DNA of 64,000 nucleotides from JACCUZ01 sp038246575. Lineage in GTDB: Bacteria > Actinomycetota > Actinomycetes > JACCUZ01. Location of the stretch: contig JBBRVU010000006.1 of the NCBI GenBank assembly GCA_038246575.1, positions 4,432-68,431 on the forward strand, in the 5' to 3' direction. Positions 51,624 through 60,632 of the stretch are shown here, piece by piece. Each line of letters starts with the position of its first letter. Positions within the stretch are counted from its first letter, which is position 1. The notes beneath the pieces were generated by a model that worked only from the letters and a program-made list of their open reading frames with translations, ran no database searches and was not told the origin of the DNA. Position numbers and translations under genes: made by a program.

Positions 51624-52280
51624 TCACCGCCGGGAGAGCGTCTCCAGGGCTGCCGAGGTGCGCGGCCCCACCCCGAGCTGGATCGCAGCCTCCAGGTCGT
51701 CGGCGGTGTCGACGTCGCGGCGGACCGTCGGGCAGTCGACGGCGGTGATCTCGGCGTGCCCTGCCTGCGCGTGCGCGAGCGCCGAGTCGGGTCCGAACAG
51801 TGGATGCAGGCTGACCCCCGGCCCCGCGAGGACCAGTGTCGTCCCGCTGCCGTGAGCGTCGGGCAGGAACGCCGACGTCTCCCGCTCGACCAGTGCGCCG
51901 CCACGGGCCAGGGCGTCGGCCAGCTCCTCGGAACGCAGCGCCGGAAGGTCGGCGGAGAGCGCGCCGGTGCCCGACTCGTGATCACGTGCGGCGGCGACCG
52001 CTGCGCCGTGCCGCAACGCCGGGTTGAGGCCGGCATCCGGCTCGTCCGCGACGACGTACGCACCCAACGAGGTCAGCAGCCGGGCCGCCTGCGGCTCGTC
52101 GGTGACGGCGACGACGGCGGCGACCGTCGGTGTGGCAAGTGCGGCGGCAGCGGTGTCGAGTGCGAACGCCAGCGCCAGTTCGCGGCGATATGTGTCGTAC
52201 GGGGGGCCGAGCCGGGTCTTGGCCAGCGCGAGTCGCTTGACCGGGACCACGAGGGTCCAGCGCACCTCTGCGGTCGGCAT
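51624..52280 (-). CDS. cofC: 2-phospho-L-lactate (or phosphoenolpyruvate) guanylyltransferase CofC
   Basis: Nucleotidyltransferase of coenzyme F420 synthesis. The 218-residue protein has LVVPVKRLALAKTRLGPP (nucleotide loop), VVAVTDEPQAARLLTSLGAYVVADEPDAGLNPALRHGA, GALSADLPAL and FLPDAHGSGTTLVLAGPG. It implies that the organism makes F420; cofD and cofE are not in view. A possible start is ATG at 52280. It diverges from plsC. Confidence 0.9.
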   Translation of the reverse strand: MPTAEVRWTLVVPVKRLALAKTRLGPPYDTYRRELALAFALDTAAAALATPTVAAVVAVTDEPQAARLLTSLGAYVVADEPDAGLNPALRHGAAVAAARDHESGTGALSADLPALRSEELADALARGGALVERETSAFLPDAHGSGTTLVLAGPGVSLHPLFGPDSALAHAQAGHAEITAVDCPTVRRDVDTADDLEAAIQLGVGPRTSAALETLSRR

Positions 52281-52383
52281 CGGTCGATCCTTGCAGCCGG
52301 GCTCGACATGGGACTCGCTGGACCGGAAGACTGGCCGCCCGCCCTCGCCCCCGAGGGCACGTCCGAGGGGAGAGCGCGTTCCG

Positions 52384-53196
52384 GTGCGGCCTGACCAGCA
52401 GCGGGTCCAGCGAGCCCGGGCAGCGAGCGGTCCACCGGGGTTCTGGTACCGACTGGCGGTCGCCATCCTGCGGCCCCCGTTGATGACGCTCACGCGGCGC
52501 GACTGGCGCGGCTGGGAGCACGTCCCCGAGACCGGTGGCGCGATCGTCGTCACGAACCACATCTCGCACGCGGACCCGCTCACGTTCGCCCACTTCCTCT
52601 ACGACTCCGGCCGACTGCCGCGCTTCCTCGGCAAGTCCGGGCTCTGGAGGGTGCCCTTCGTGCGCTCGGTGCTGCGTGGTGCAAAGCAGATCCCGGTCCA
52701 TCGGGAGACGGGGAACGCCGGCCAGGCCTACTCCTCCGCGGTGGACGCCGTACGCAGCGGAGAGCTCGTGGTCATCTATCCCGAGGCGACCCTGACCCGT
52801 GACCCGGCGCTGTGGCCGATGGTGGGCAAGACGGGTGCGGCGCGGGTAGCGCTCGAGACCGGGGCACCGGTGATCCCGGTCGCGCAGTGGGGGCCGCACG
52901 AGCTGTTGCCGCCCTACTCCCAGCGGCCGGCGCTGTTCCCCCGCAAGACGATGCAGGTACGCGCCGGAGCACCGGTCCGGCTCGAGGACCTGCGCGACCG
53001 GGACATCGACGTGGCACTGCTGGACGAGGCGAGCGAGCGCATCCTGGCGGCGATCACCCGCATCCTCGAGGAGATCCGTGGTGAGCCGGCGCCGGCAACG
53101 CGGTTCGACGTGCGGCGGGAGCAGCTGCCGAGGACCGGGAACCCACGCCGCGTCGACGGCGGCAGCTACGGCAGCGACGACAGGAGGGCGTCATGA
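52384..53196 (+). CDS. 1-acyl-sn-glycerol-3-phosphate acyltransferase (PlsC family)
   Basis: Makes phosphatidic acid or a related lipid at the membrane. The 270-residue protein has VVTNHISHADPLTF (HX4D), GAKQIPVHRE and IYPEATLTRD, a slightly altered form of the usual EGTRS block, then GKTGAARVALETGAPVIPV. GGGGAGAG precedes the GTG at 52384. It overlaps gpsA (ATGA), which supplies glycerol-3-phosphate, the precursor of its substrate. Confidence 0.9.
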   Translation: MRPDQQRVQRARAASGPPGFWYRLAVAILRPPLMTLTRRDWRGWEHVPETGGAIVVTNHISHADPLTFAHFLYDSGRLPRFLGKSGLWRVPFVRSVLRGAKQIPVHRETGNAGQAYSSAVDAVRSGELVVIYPEATLTRDPALWPMVGKTGAARVALETGAPVIPVAQWGPHELLPPYSQRPALFPRKTMQVRAGAPVRLEDLRDRDIDVALLDEASERILAAITRILEEIRGEPAPATRFDVRREQLPRTGNPRRVDGGSYGSDDRRAS

Positions 53197-54194
53197 CCCG
53201 GATAGCGGTGTTCGGGACCGGATCGTGGGGGACTGCCTTCTCGCTGGTGCTCGCCGATGCGGGCAACGAGGTCGTGCTGTGGGGCCGGCGCGGCGGGCCG
53301 GTCGAGTCGATCAACGCCTTCCACGAGAACCCCGACTACCTGCCGGGCGTCCTTCTCCCGGACGCGGTGTCCGCGACGACGGACGCCGCGGCTGCTCTGG
53401 ACGGAGCCGAGGTCGTCGTGCTGGCCGTGCCGTCGCAGACGCTGCGCGACAACCTCGCGACGTGGACGCCGCTGCTTCCCGGCGGCTGCGTGCTGGTCAG
53501 CCTGATGAAGGGCATCGAGCTCGGCACCACCCGGCGGATGAGCGAGGTCATCGCCGAGGTCACCGGAGCCGGGGAGGAGCGGATCGCGGTCGTGTCCGGA
53601 CCCAACCTGGCCAAGGAGATCGCTGCCCGGCAGCCGGCCGCGTCGGTCGTGGCGTGTGCCGACGAGGCTGTCGCCGAGAAGCTCCAGCTGGTGTGCTCGT
53701 CGCAGGCCTTCCGGCCCTACACCAACACCGACGTCGTCGGGGTCGAGCTCGGAGGTGCGGTGAAGAACGTCATCGCACTCGCCGTCGGGATGGCCAAGGG
53801 GATGGAGATGGGCGACAACTCCCAGGCCTCGATCATCACCCGCGGCCTGGCCGAGATCACGCGGCTGGGACTGGCCCTCGGGGCCGATGCCGCCACGTTC
53901 GCCGGGCTCGCCGGCGTCGGAGACCTCGTCGCGACCTGCATGTCGCCCCTCTCGCGGAACCGGACGTTCGGCGAGAACCTCGGCCGCGGGATGTCGCTCG
54001 AGGACGTCATCGCAGCGACTCGGCAGACGGCCGAGGGCGTGAAGTCGGCCGAGTCGATCCTGGCGCTGGCGCGGGCACACGGGGTCGAGATGCCGATTGT
54101 CGAGCACGTGGTCGCCGCGGTGCACGACGGGCTCCCGCCGGGGGAGATCGTGCGGCGCATCATGAGCCGGACCACCAAGGCCGAGACCGGCTGA
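53193..54194 (+). CDS. gpsA: Glycerol-3-phosphate dehydrogenase [NAD(P)+]
   Basis: Reduces dihydroxyacetone phosphate to glycerol-3-phosphate for phospholipids. The 333 residues include VFGTGSWGTAFSLVLADAGNEVVLWGRR, SLMKGIE, SGPNLAKEIAARQP, GGAVKNVIALAVGMAKGMEMGDNSQASI with the catalytic Lys, and ETG-type C-terminus. Coupled to plsC by ATGA. Confidence 0.96.
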   Translation: MTRIAVFGTGSWGTAFSLVLADAGNEVVLWGRRGGPVESINAFHENPDYLPGVLLPDAVSATTDAAAALDGAEVVVLAVPSQTLRDNLATWTPLLPGGCVLVSLMKGIELGTTRRMSEVIAEVTGAGEERIAVVSGPNLAKEIAARQPAASVVACADEAVAEKLQLVCSSQAFRPYTNTDVVGVELGGAVKNVIALAVGMAKGMEMGDNSQASIITRGLAEITRLGLALGADAATFAGLAGVGDLVATCMSPLSRNRTFGENLGRGMSLEDVIAATRQTAEGVKSAESILALARAHGVEMPIVEHVVAAVHDGLPPGEIVRRIMSRTTKAETG

Positions 54195-54251
54195 GCAGTC
54201 GACGGGCCGGACTCGCCGCATCGGCGCATCCGGCCAGGCAGACTGGACCGC

Positions 54252-55088
54252 GTGACGATCGCCGCGGCCCCGGACGCCGCCCTCGACGAGATCGCCGCTG
54301 TCGTTCGCGACGGTGACGTCTTCGTGCTCACCGGGGCGGGCCTGTCGACGGAGTCGGGCATCCCCGACTACCGCGGCCCGACAGGAGCGCTGCGCCGGTC
54401 ACTGCCCATGAACTTCCAGACGTTCACCCGGGATCCGCTGGCCCGGCGCCGTTACTGGGCGCGCAGCCAGGTCGGCTGGCGGCACCTGCGCCGCGCCGAG
54501 CCCAACGCCGGTCACCACGCGGTGTCGACGTTGCAGTCGCGCGGTCTGCTCAGCGGCGTGGTCACCCAGAACGTCGACGGTCTGCATCAGGCCGGGGGAG
54601 CCGACCCGGTGGTCGAGCTGCACGGCAACGTCGACCGGGTGATCTGCCTGGGCTGTCGGCAGGTGACCACGCGGACCGACCTGGACGTGCGGCTCACTGC
54701 GGCCAACCCGGGCTGGGATGCCGCTGCGACTGCGGTCAACCCGGACGGCGACGTCACGCTCGTCGAGGCCGACCTCGACGGCTTCGAGGTCGTGGACTGC
54801 GGCGGCTGCGGGGGAATGCTCAAGCCCGACGTCGTCTTCTTCGGCGAGAACGTGCCGCCGGGCACGGTCAACCACTGCTACGAGCTGGTGGCCAGGTCAC
54901 GCGCGCTGATCGTCCTGGGATCCTCGCTGGCGGTGTTCTCCGGCCTACGGTTCGTCCGCCGGGCCGTGTCGCTCGGGCAGCCGGTCGTCATCGTCAACCA
55001 GGGCTGGACCCGCGGCGACGAGCTGGCAATGCTGAAGATCGAGGCTCCGCTCGGTGCGACCTTGGTCGCGCTGGCCGCCGTTGCGTGA
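54252..55088 (+). CDS. Sir2-family NAD-dependent protein deacylase
   Basis: Removes acyl groups from lysines using NAD+. The 278-residue sirtuin has LTGAGLSTESGIPDYRG, TQNVDGLHQAGGADPVVELHGN (catalytic His), two zinc Cys pairs (CLGC and CGGC), VVFFGENVPPG and VLGSSLAVFSGLRFV. CAGACT (54239-54244) is 7 nt before the GTG, a weak leaderless box. It may tune acyl-CoA enzymes; targets are unknown. Confidence 0.92.
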   Translation: MTIAAAPDAALDEIAAVVRDGDVFVLTGAGLSTESGIPDYRGPTGALRRSLPMNFQTFTRDPLARRRYWARSQVGWRHLRRAEPNAGHHAVSTLQSRGLLSGVVTQNVDGLHQAGGADPVVELHGNVDRVICLGCRQVTTRTDLDVRLTAANPGWDAAATAVNPDGDVTLVEADLDGFEVVDCGGCGGMLKPDVVFFGENVPPGTVNHCYELVARSRALIVLGSSLAVFSGLRFVRRAVSLGQPVVIVNQGWTRGDELAMLKIEAPLGATLVALAAVA

Positions 55089-55100
55089 CCGACGGCCCGC

Positions 55101-56192
55101 CTAGTCGCTGGTGAGCCCCGCGGCGTCCAGCGCATTGCTCAGGTCGGACCAGAGATCTTCGACGTCCTCGATGCCGACCGACAGCCGCAACAGCGTCTCG
55201 GGCACCTCGGCGCTCTCCCCGGGCCAGCGTCGGCGGCGCTCCAGGCTGGACTCGACCCCTCCGAGGCTGGTGGCGTGCACCCACAGCTCGGTCGAGTCGG
55301 CCACCTTCTCGGCCGAAGCAGCCTCGCCGTTCAGGACGACCGCCACCATCGCCCCCAGGCCGGGATAGAGAACCTCGGCCACAGCCGGGTGCTCGGCCAT
55401 CCGCCGGGCCAGCTCGGCCGCGTTCTTCTGAGCGCGCTCCACGCGTAGGTGCAGGGTGCGCAGCCCCCGTAGCGCGAGCCAGGACTCGACCGTGCCGGGC
55501 ACCGAGCCGTGGGTGCTGCGGTATCCCACCAGCTGCTCGGCGATGTCCGCGTCGGAGGCGACCGCCACGCCGAGCAGCACGTCCGAGTGACCGGAGAGGT
55601 ACTTGGTCGCGCTGTGCACGACGACGTCGGCGCCCGAGGCGAGCGGTCGCTGCAGGATCGGTGTCGCAAAGGTGTTGTCCACCACGAGCAGCACGCCCGC
55701 GACGCGGGTCCGTGCCGCGAGGTCGTCCAGGTCGACGGTGCGCAGCAGCGGGTTGGTGGGCGTCTCGGCCCAGCAGAGGTCCGCGCCACGCAACGCGGCA
55801 TCGGTGGCGTCCCGGTCGGCCATCTCCACCCGGCGGACGGTGAGCCGCCCGCTCTGCTCCAGGTGACCGAGCAGCTTCAGCGTGCCGTAGTAGGACTCCG
55901 CCGAGGCCACGACGACGCCACCGACCGGCACCAGGTCCACGACGGCCGCCACTGCCGCCAACCCGGAGGCGAACGAGGTGGCGACCCCGCCCTCCAGGGC
56001 GCCGACCGCCGACTCGAGCATCTCCCAGGTCGGGTTGCCGTAGCGCCCGTAGCCCACGTCGCCACCTGCGTGGTAGGTCGACGCCAGCACGATCGGCGGG
56101 TTCATCGGCCCGTCCGGTCGTCGCGGTGGCCGCCCGGCGGACACCGCGATCGTGGCCGCCGAGTGCGACGTCGGCTCGTCCATCGCACTCAT
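55101..56192 (-). CDS. Trans-sulfuration family PLP enzyme (cystathionine synthase/lyase-like)
   Basis: A 363-residue Cys/Met metabolism enzyme: PIVLASTYHAGGDVGYGRYGNPTWEMLE, SGLAAVAAVVDL, AETPTNPLLRTVDL, VDNTFATPI, the PLP lysine in HSATKYLSGHSDVLLG and STELWVHATSLGGVESSLE. The usual family length is 380-400, so it is slightly short. Motifs do not separate cystathionine gamma-synthase from beta- or gamma-lyase. Start: ATG at 56192, or 56183 three codons later. Confidence 0.88.
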   Translation of the reverse strand: MSAMDEPTSHSAATIAVSAGRPPRRPDGPMNPPIVLASTYHAGGDVGYGRYGNPTWEMLESAVGALEGGVATSFASGLAAVAAVVDLVPVGGVVVASAESYYGTLKLLGHLEQSGRLTVRRVEMADRDATDAALRGADLCWAETPTNPLLRTVDLDDLAARTRVAGVLLVVDNTFATPILQRPLASGADVVVHSATKYLSGHSDVLLGVAVASDADIAEQLVGYRSTHGSVPGTVESWLALRGLRTLHLRVERAQKNAAELARRMAEHPAVAEVLYPGLGAMVAVVLNGEAASAEKVADSTELWVHATSLGGVESSLERRRRWPGESAEVPETLLRLSVGIEDVEDLWSDLSNALDAAGLTSD

Positions 56193-56270
56193 CCGAAGCG
56201 TCCCAGTGCGATCGGGCGCAGGTGGCGCTGCTGGGGCGAGGACATGACGAGAAGTATCCATGTCCGCAGG

Positions 56271-56276
56271 TATCGT
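56271..56276 (+). promoter_or_regulatory. -10 box of ddl
   Basis: TATCGT, 8 nt before the ATG at 56285; leaderless type. Confidence 0.4.
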
Positions 56277-56284
56277 CGCGGGCG

Positions 56285-57442
56285 ATGACCGAGATCCGTG
56301 ACACGACAGGCCCCCGCCCGTCCGCCGGTGACCCGGCCCGCAAGCCACGGGTGGCCGTCGTCTTCGGCGGCCGCAGCACCGAGCACTCCGTCTCCTGCGT
56401 GTCCGCCGGCAGCGTGCTGAGGGTGATCGACCGCGACCGCTACGACGTCGTGCCCATCGGCATCTCGCACGAGGGCCGGTGGGTGCTGGCCGCGGACGAG
56501 CCGGACAAGCTCGCCATCACCGGCGACCGGTTGCCCGAGGTCGAGGACGTCGGGGCCGGCGTCGTCCTGTCCGGGGACCCCACCCACCGGGGGCTCGTCG
56601 TGCACGAGCCGGGTCAGGTGCCCCGCGAGATCGGCGACGTCGATGTCGTTCTCCCCTTGTTGCACGGGCCCTACGGCGAGGACGGCACCATGCAGGGGCT
56701 GCTCGAGCTGGCCGGCGTCGCCTACGTCGGCTCCGGGGTCTTCGCCTCGGCTGCCGCCATGGACAAGGGCCACATGAAGGCGCTCTTCCAGGCAGCCGGG
56801 CTGCCCGTCGGGCCGTACGCCGTCGTCACCCCGCGCGACTGGGAACGGGGCAAGGCGGCCGTGCGCGAGACGGTGGCGGCGCTGGGGTTCCCCGTGTTCG
56901 TCAAGCCGGCGCGGGCCGGCTCCAGCGTCGGCATCAGCAAGGTCGGTGAACCCGGCGACCTTGACGCCGCGATCGAGGAGGCCCGACGCCACGACCCCCG
57001 GGTCGTCGTCGAGGCCACGGTCGACGGGCGCGAGATCGAGTGCGGGGTCCTCGAGGGAGTCGACGGCGACGAGCCCGAGGCCAGCGTTCCCGGTGAGGTC
57101 ATCGTCGGCGGCGGTCACGAGTTCTACGACTTCGCAGCCAAGTACCTGCCCGACGAGGGGACCGACCTCGTCGTCCCGGCCGACCTCCCCGGCGAGGTCG
57201 TGACGCAGGTCCAGGACCTGGCCTGTCGCGCCTTCGATGTCCTGGGCTGCGAGGGCCTGGCCCGGGTCGACTTCTTCCTCACCGCCGACAACACGGTGGT
57301 CATCAATGAGGTGAACACCATGCCCGGGTTCACGCCGGTGTCGATGTTCCCGTTGATGTGGAAGGCATCGGGGCTCGACTACCCGGCACTCGTCGACCGG
57401 CTCGTCGAGACGGCCCTGCGCCGCCCCACCGGCCTGCGCTGA
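56285..57442 (+). CDS. ddl: D-alanine--D-alanine ligase
   Basis: ATP-grasp ligase that makes D-Ala-D-Ala for peptidoglycan. The 385-residue protein has VAVVFGGRSTEHSVSCVSAGSVL, LLHGPYGEDGTMQGLLELAGVAYVGSG, FVKPARAGSSVGISKV, EFYDFAAKYL and EVNTMPGFTPVSMFPLMWKASG with metal ligands. Nothing suggests the D-Ala-D-Lac form, but that would need a structural check. Confidence 0.96.
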   Translation: MTEIRDTTGPRPSAGDPARKPRVAVVFGGRSTEHSVSCVSAGSVLRVIDRDRYDVVPIGISHEGRWVLAADEPDKLAITGDRLPEVEDVGAGVVLSGDPTHRGLVVHEPGQVPREIGDVDVVLPLLHGPYGEDGTMQGLLELAGVAYVGSGVFASAAAMDKGHMKALFQAAGLPVGPYAVVTPRDWERGKAAVRETVAALGFPVFVKPARAGSSVGISKVGEPGDLDAAIEEARRHDPRVVVEATVDGREIECGVLEGVDGDEPEASVPGEVIVGGGHEFYDFAAKYLPDEGTDLVVPADLPGEVVTQVQDLACRAFDVLGCEGLARVDFFLTADNTVVINEVNTMPGFTPVSMFPLMWKASGLDYPALVDRLVETALRRPTGLR

Positions 57443-57461
57443 GGCGAGCCGGCGGGAGGGG

Positions 57462-57914
57462 TCAGCGGCTGACGTCAGCCGCGACGGGCGCAGACATGAC
57501 GTCGACCAGCGCAGCCAGCCCGGTGAGCAGCCGTTGGGATCGCTGTGCGCCGAGGCCATCGTGGACGACTGCGAGTGCCGCGTCGACCGACGGCTGCAGC
57601 CTGTCGACCAGCTCGCGACCCGGCTCCGACAGATACAGGGCTATCCGGCGTCGGTCGTCGCGAGCCTGCCGGCGGTAGACCAGGGCGCGCGAGACCAGCC
57701 GGTCGGTGAGCTTGCTCAGCGTCGGGCCGTTCAGGAGCGCGATGTCGGCGACCTCGCCCATCGAGTGACCGTGGCCGTCGCGCAGGGCCGCCAGCACTCG
57801 CCACTCGTCGACCGAGACCTCGTCGGCGGCCAGCGCCTCCGCCACGATGCCGGAGAGGCAGCGCGCCGCCTCGGCCAGCAGGTAGTCAAGCGATGATCGG
57901 CTACCGCTGCGCAT
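57462..57914 (-). CDS. MarR-family transcriptional regulator
   Basis: A 150-residue winged-helix regulator: SVDEWRVLAALRDGHGHSMGEVADIALLNGPTLSKLTDRLVSRALVYRRQARDDRRRIALYLSEPG spans the recognition helix and wing (read in segments, about residues 35-98). Such proteins usually sense small aromatic or amphipathic ligands. GGAGGGAG precedes the ATG at 57914. It diverges from the AmiC-like/permease/amidase operon and is a candidate regulator of it. Confidence 0.9.
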   Translation of the reverse strand: MRSGSRSSLDYLLAEAARCLSGIVAEALAADEVSVDEWRVLAALRDGHGHSMGEVADIALLNGPTLSKLTDRLVSRALVYRRQARDDRRRIALYLSEPGRELVDRLQPSVDAALAVVHDGLGAQRSQRLLTGLAALVDVMSAPVAADVSR

Positions 57915-57939
57915 GAGGCTCCCTCCGATCTGTCCGACG

Positions 57940-57946
57940 TACCCTA
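57940..57946. promoter_or_regulatory. Overlapping divergent -10 boxes (TACCCTA)
   Basis: TACCCT reads toward the AmiC-like gene (start near 57952, then GAGGAGAGG). The complement TAGGGT of the same bases reads toward the MarR gene. The overlap means the two promoters compete. Confidence 0.45.
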
Positions 57947-57988
57947 ACGGGGCTGCTCACGCGAGAGCGGTCCGAACGAGGAGAGGCG

Positions 57989-59086
57989 ATGCCACCCGTC
58001 GAGAGTGCAGGCGCGGGATGTGACGTCGTGCGCCTGGCGGCGGTGGTCCCGCTGAGTGGCTCACTGGGACTGTGTGGGCCGTCCGCGCTCGCCTGTGCCC
58101 GGCTCGGTGTCGACGAGGTCAACCTCCGGGGTGGGATTCTCGGCCGAGAGGTCGAGATCGTGGTCGTCGACGGCGGCCGGAGACCTGGCGAGGTGGCGGA
58201 CGAGGTCGCCGCCGGGGTCGAGCACGGTCGTGTCGAAGCCGTCGTCGGGATGCACACCAGCGACGTCCGCGTCGCCGTGAGCCGCCGGCTAGGCGGGACG
58301 GTTCCCTACGTCTACACCCCGCCGTACGAGGGAGGTGAGCGCACGCCTGGTGTCATCCTGATCGGAGAAACCCCGGACCAGCAGCTGCAGCCGGTCATCG
58401 AGAGGCTCGTGAGCACGCGCCACGCCCAGCGATGGTTCCTGGTCGGCAACGACTACGTGTGGCCGCGGCGGACCCACGCCAGCGCCGCGTCGTTCCTGAA
58501 GAGGTGTGGCGGTCAGGTCGTCGGCGAGCGGTTCGTCCCGATGGGGTCGACGAACTTCGGGGAGCTGGTGGAGACAATCGTCCGCTCACGCTCTCAGGCC
58601 GTCCTCCTGAGCCTGGTCGGCGCCGATCAGATCGCCTTCCACCGCCAGATCGCGCAGCACCCGGGGGCGTCGGGACTGGTGCGCCTGTCCACGAGTCTGG
58701 AGGAGAACGTCCTGCTCGGAATGGGCGGCGACGACTCCGGAGACGTGTACGCCGCCATGGGGTACTTCGCCTCCTTGGCCACCGATGCCTCCCTGTCCTT
58801 CCTCGGCCGCTACGTTGCTGCTTACGGGGACGAGGCACCACCCCTGAGCGCGCACGGCCAGTCCGCCTACGAGGGTGTGCTGGCCCTCGAGGCCATGGCC
58901 GCGCAGGCCAGGTCCCTCCGCGTCCGCGACCTCGTCCGAGCCGGGCAAGGAGCCACCTTCACCGGCGCCCGCGGTGCGCGGACGGTGTCGGGCAACCACG
59001 TCCCGCAACCGGTCTACCTGGCCCGCGCGGAGGGTCTGGACCTACCGGTCGTGTCGACGGTTCGGCAGGCCGCGGGACACATCTGA
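57989..59086 (+). CDS. AmiC/UrtA-type periplasmic-binding-fold protein without signal peptide
   Basis: A 365-residue type I periplasmic-binding-protein fold: VRLAAVVPLSGSLGLCGPSALACARLGVDEVNLRGGILGREVEIVVVD at the start (in segments), GMHTSDVRVAVSRRL, FLVGNDYVWPRRTH and AAMGYFASLATDASLSFLGRYVA. It lacks a signal peptide or lipobox, so it should be cytoplasmic like AmiC, the amide sensor of Pseudomonas, not a transport receptor. It precedes a permease and an acetamidase/formamidase, which supports an amide-sensing role. Confidence 0.8.
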   Translation: MPPVESAGAGCDVVRLAAVVPLSGSLGLCGPSALACARLGVDEVNLRGGILGREVEIVVVDGGRRPGEVADEVAAGVEHGRVEAVVGMHTSDVRVAVSRRLGGTVPYVYTPPYEGGERTPGVILIGETPDQQLQPVIERLVSTRHAQRWFLVGNDYVWPRRTHASAASFLKRCGGQVVGERFVPMGSTNFGELVETIVRSRSQAVLLSLVGADQIAFHRQIAQHPGASGLVRLSTSLEENVLLGMGGDDSGDVYAAMGYFASLATDASLSFLGRYVAAYGDEAPPLSAHGQSAYEGVLALEAMAAQARSLRVRDLVRAGQGATFTGARGARTVSGNHVPQPVYLARAEGLDLPVVSTVRQAAGHI

Positions 59087-59095
59087 GAAGAATGC

Positions 59096-59124
59096 TTTCC
59101 ATTTCACACATTGCGCACTAGCCT
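59096..59124 (+). promoter_or_regulatory. Internal promoter before the permease gene
   Basis: TTTCCA (59096-59101), 17-nt spacer, TAGCCT (59119-59124), start near 59131, then GAGGAGGA before the ATG at 59160. The region is AT-richer than its surroundings. Confidence 0.5.
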
Positions 59125-59159
59125 CCCGTCGGCGCACCGCGCGTCACGAGGAGGACGTC

Positions 59160-60632
59160 ATGGACAGCAGCACGTCAGGCGCACCGTCGAAGCCCACGAC
59201 GGCAGACCACGACGGACAGGGTGTGGAGCGGTTCGGCTACCAGCAGGAGCTCCGTCGCTCCCTGAGCTTCACCGACCTTCTGGTGTACGGACTCATCTTC
59301 ATGGTGCCGATCGCCCCGTTCGGCATCTTCGGCAGCGTGTACTCAGCGTCCGGCGGGATGCCTGCGCTGGCCTACATCGTCGGCGGTGTCGCGATGGCCT
59401 TCACCGCGCTGTCCTATGCGTCGATGTCCCGTGCCTTCCCGGTCGCCGGGTCGGTCTACTCCTACGCGGGTCGAGGCCTGCATCCCACGGCTGGCTTCCT
59501 CGGCGGGTGGATGATCCTGCTCGACTACATCCTCGTCCCCGCCCTGCTCTACATCGTCGCGGGCGTGGCCATGAACTCCTTCGTTCCTGGAATCCCGGTG
59601 TGGGCCTGGGTCGTGGGGTTCATCGCGCTCAACACGTCGGTCAACTACGCCGGCATCACCATCACCGCGAAGGTCAACAGGATCATGCTGGTGGCCGAGC
59701 TCATCGTCCTGGCAATCTTCCTGGTGGTGGGCTTCCTCGCACTGGCGGCCGGCAAGGGGAACGGCCAGGGCATCGAGCCGCTGTTCAACTCCCAGACCTT
59801 CGCAGCCGGGACGGTGCTGACGGCCGTCTCGGTCGCCGTGCTGAGCTTCCTGGGCTTCGACGCCATCTCCACGCTGTCCGAGGAGACGACCGGGGACGAG
59901 CGGGCCGTCGGCCGAGCAACGCTGGCGGCCCTGGGGCTGGCTGGAGTGCTGTTCGTGGTGCAGACCTGGGTCGCCTCCCTGTTCGTCAGCGACCCGGCCA
60001 CCCTGATCAGCAAGGGCGACGGCGCGGGAACCGCGTTCTACGACGCTGCGGAGGTGGCAGGCGGCCACTGGCTCAGCGTCCTCACCGCGGTCGCAACCGC
60101 CATCGCCTGGGGGTTCGCCGATGCCCTGGTCGCCCAGGCGGCGACGAGTCGGCTGCTCTTCTCCATGGCGCGTGACCGGCAGCTGCCCGCCTTCCTCGCC
60201 AAGGTCGACCCGAAGCACCGGGTCCCGGTGAACGCGACGCTGCTCGTCGCTGTCATCTCCGTGGGCGTGGGCATCTGGTTCGCCGAGCGTGCCGACGGCA
60301 TCACCCTGCTGTCGACGTTGGTCAACTTCGGCGCCCTGTCGGCCTTCCTCCTGCTCCACGTGGCCGTGGTCAACCACTTCGCGATCCGTCGCGGTGATGG
60401 TGCGGTCAACGCCTGGCGGCACATCGTGGCGCCGGTCCTGGGCTTCGTCATCATCCTCTTCACCGTGATCGAGGCGAACGTCGCGGCTCAGCGGCTCGGC
60501 TTCCTCTGGCTGACCGTGGGTGTCGTCGTCGTGATCGTGGCGTATGCCAGGGGCCGCAAGCCGCAGCTCGGTGGCCTGGACGTGGCGCACACCGAGGGAT
60601 CAGGCGGAGCGACCGAGGAGGCCAACCGGTGA
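59160..60632 (+). CDS. APC-superfamily amino acid/polyamine permease
   Basis: A 490-residue membrane transporter with about 12 helices. The N-terminus (QQELRRSLSFTDLLVYGLIFMVPIAPFGIFG) and helix 6-8 region (LGFDAISTLSEETTGDERAVGRATL) are typical of APC permeases such as the PuuP group. GAGGAGGA precedes the ATG. It overlaps the amidase start by 4 nt (GTGA), so it probably imports the amide, amine or amino-acid-like substrate used downstream. Confidence 0.9.
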   Translation: MDSSTSGAPSKPTTADHDGQGVERFGYQQELRRSLSFTDLLVYGLIFMVPIAPFGIFGSVYSASGGMPALAYIVGGVAMAFTALSYASMSRAFPVAGSVYSYAGRGLHPTAGFLGGWMILLDYILVPALLYIVAGVAMNSFVPGIPVWAWVVGFIALNTSVNYAGITITAKVNRIMLVAELIVLAIFLVVGFLALAAGKGNGQGIEPLFNSQTFAAGTVLTAVSVAVLSFLGFDAISTLSEETTGDERAVGRATLAALGLAGVLFVVQTWVASLFVSDPATLISKGDGAGTAFYDAAEVAGGHWLSVLTAVATAIAWGFADALVAQAATSRLLFSMARDRQLPAFLAKVDPKHRVPVNATLLVAVISVGVGIWFAERADGITLLSTLVNFGALSAFLLLHVAVVNHFAIRRGDGAVNAWRHIVAPVLGFVIILFTVIEANVAAQRLGFLWLTVGVVVVIVAYARGRKPQLGGLDVAHTEGSGGATEEANR

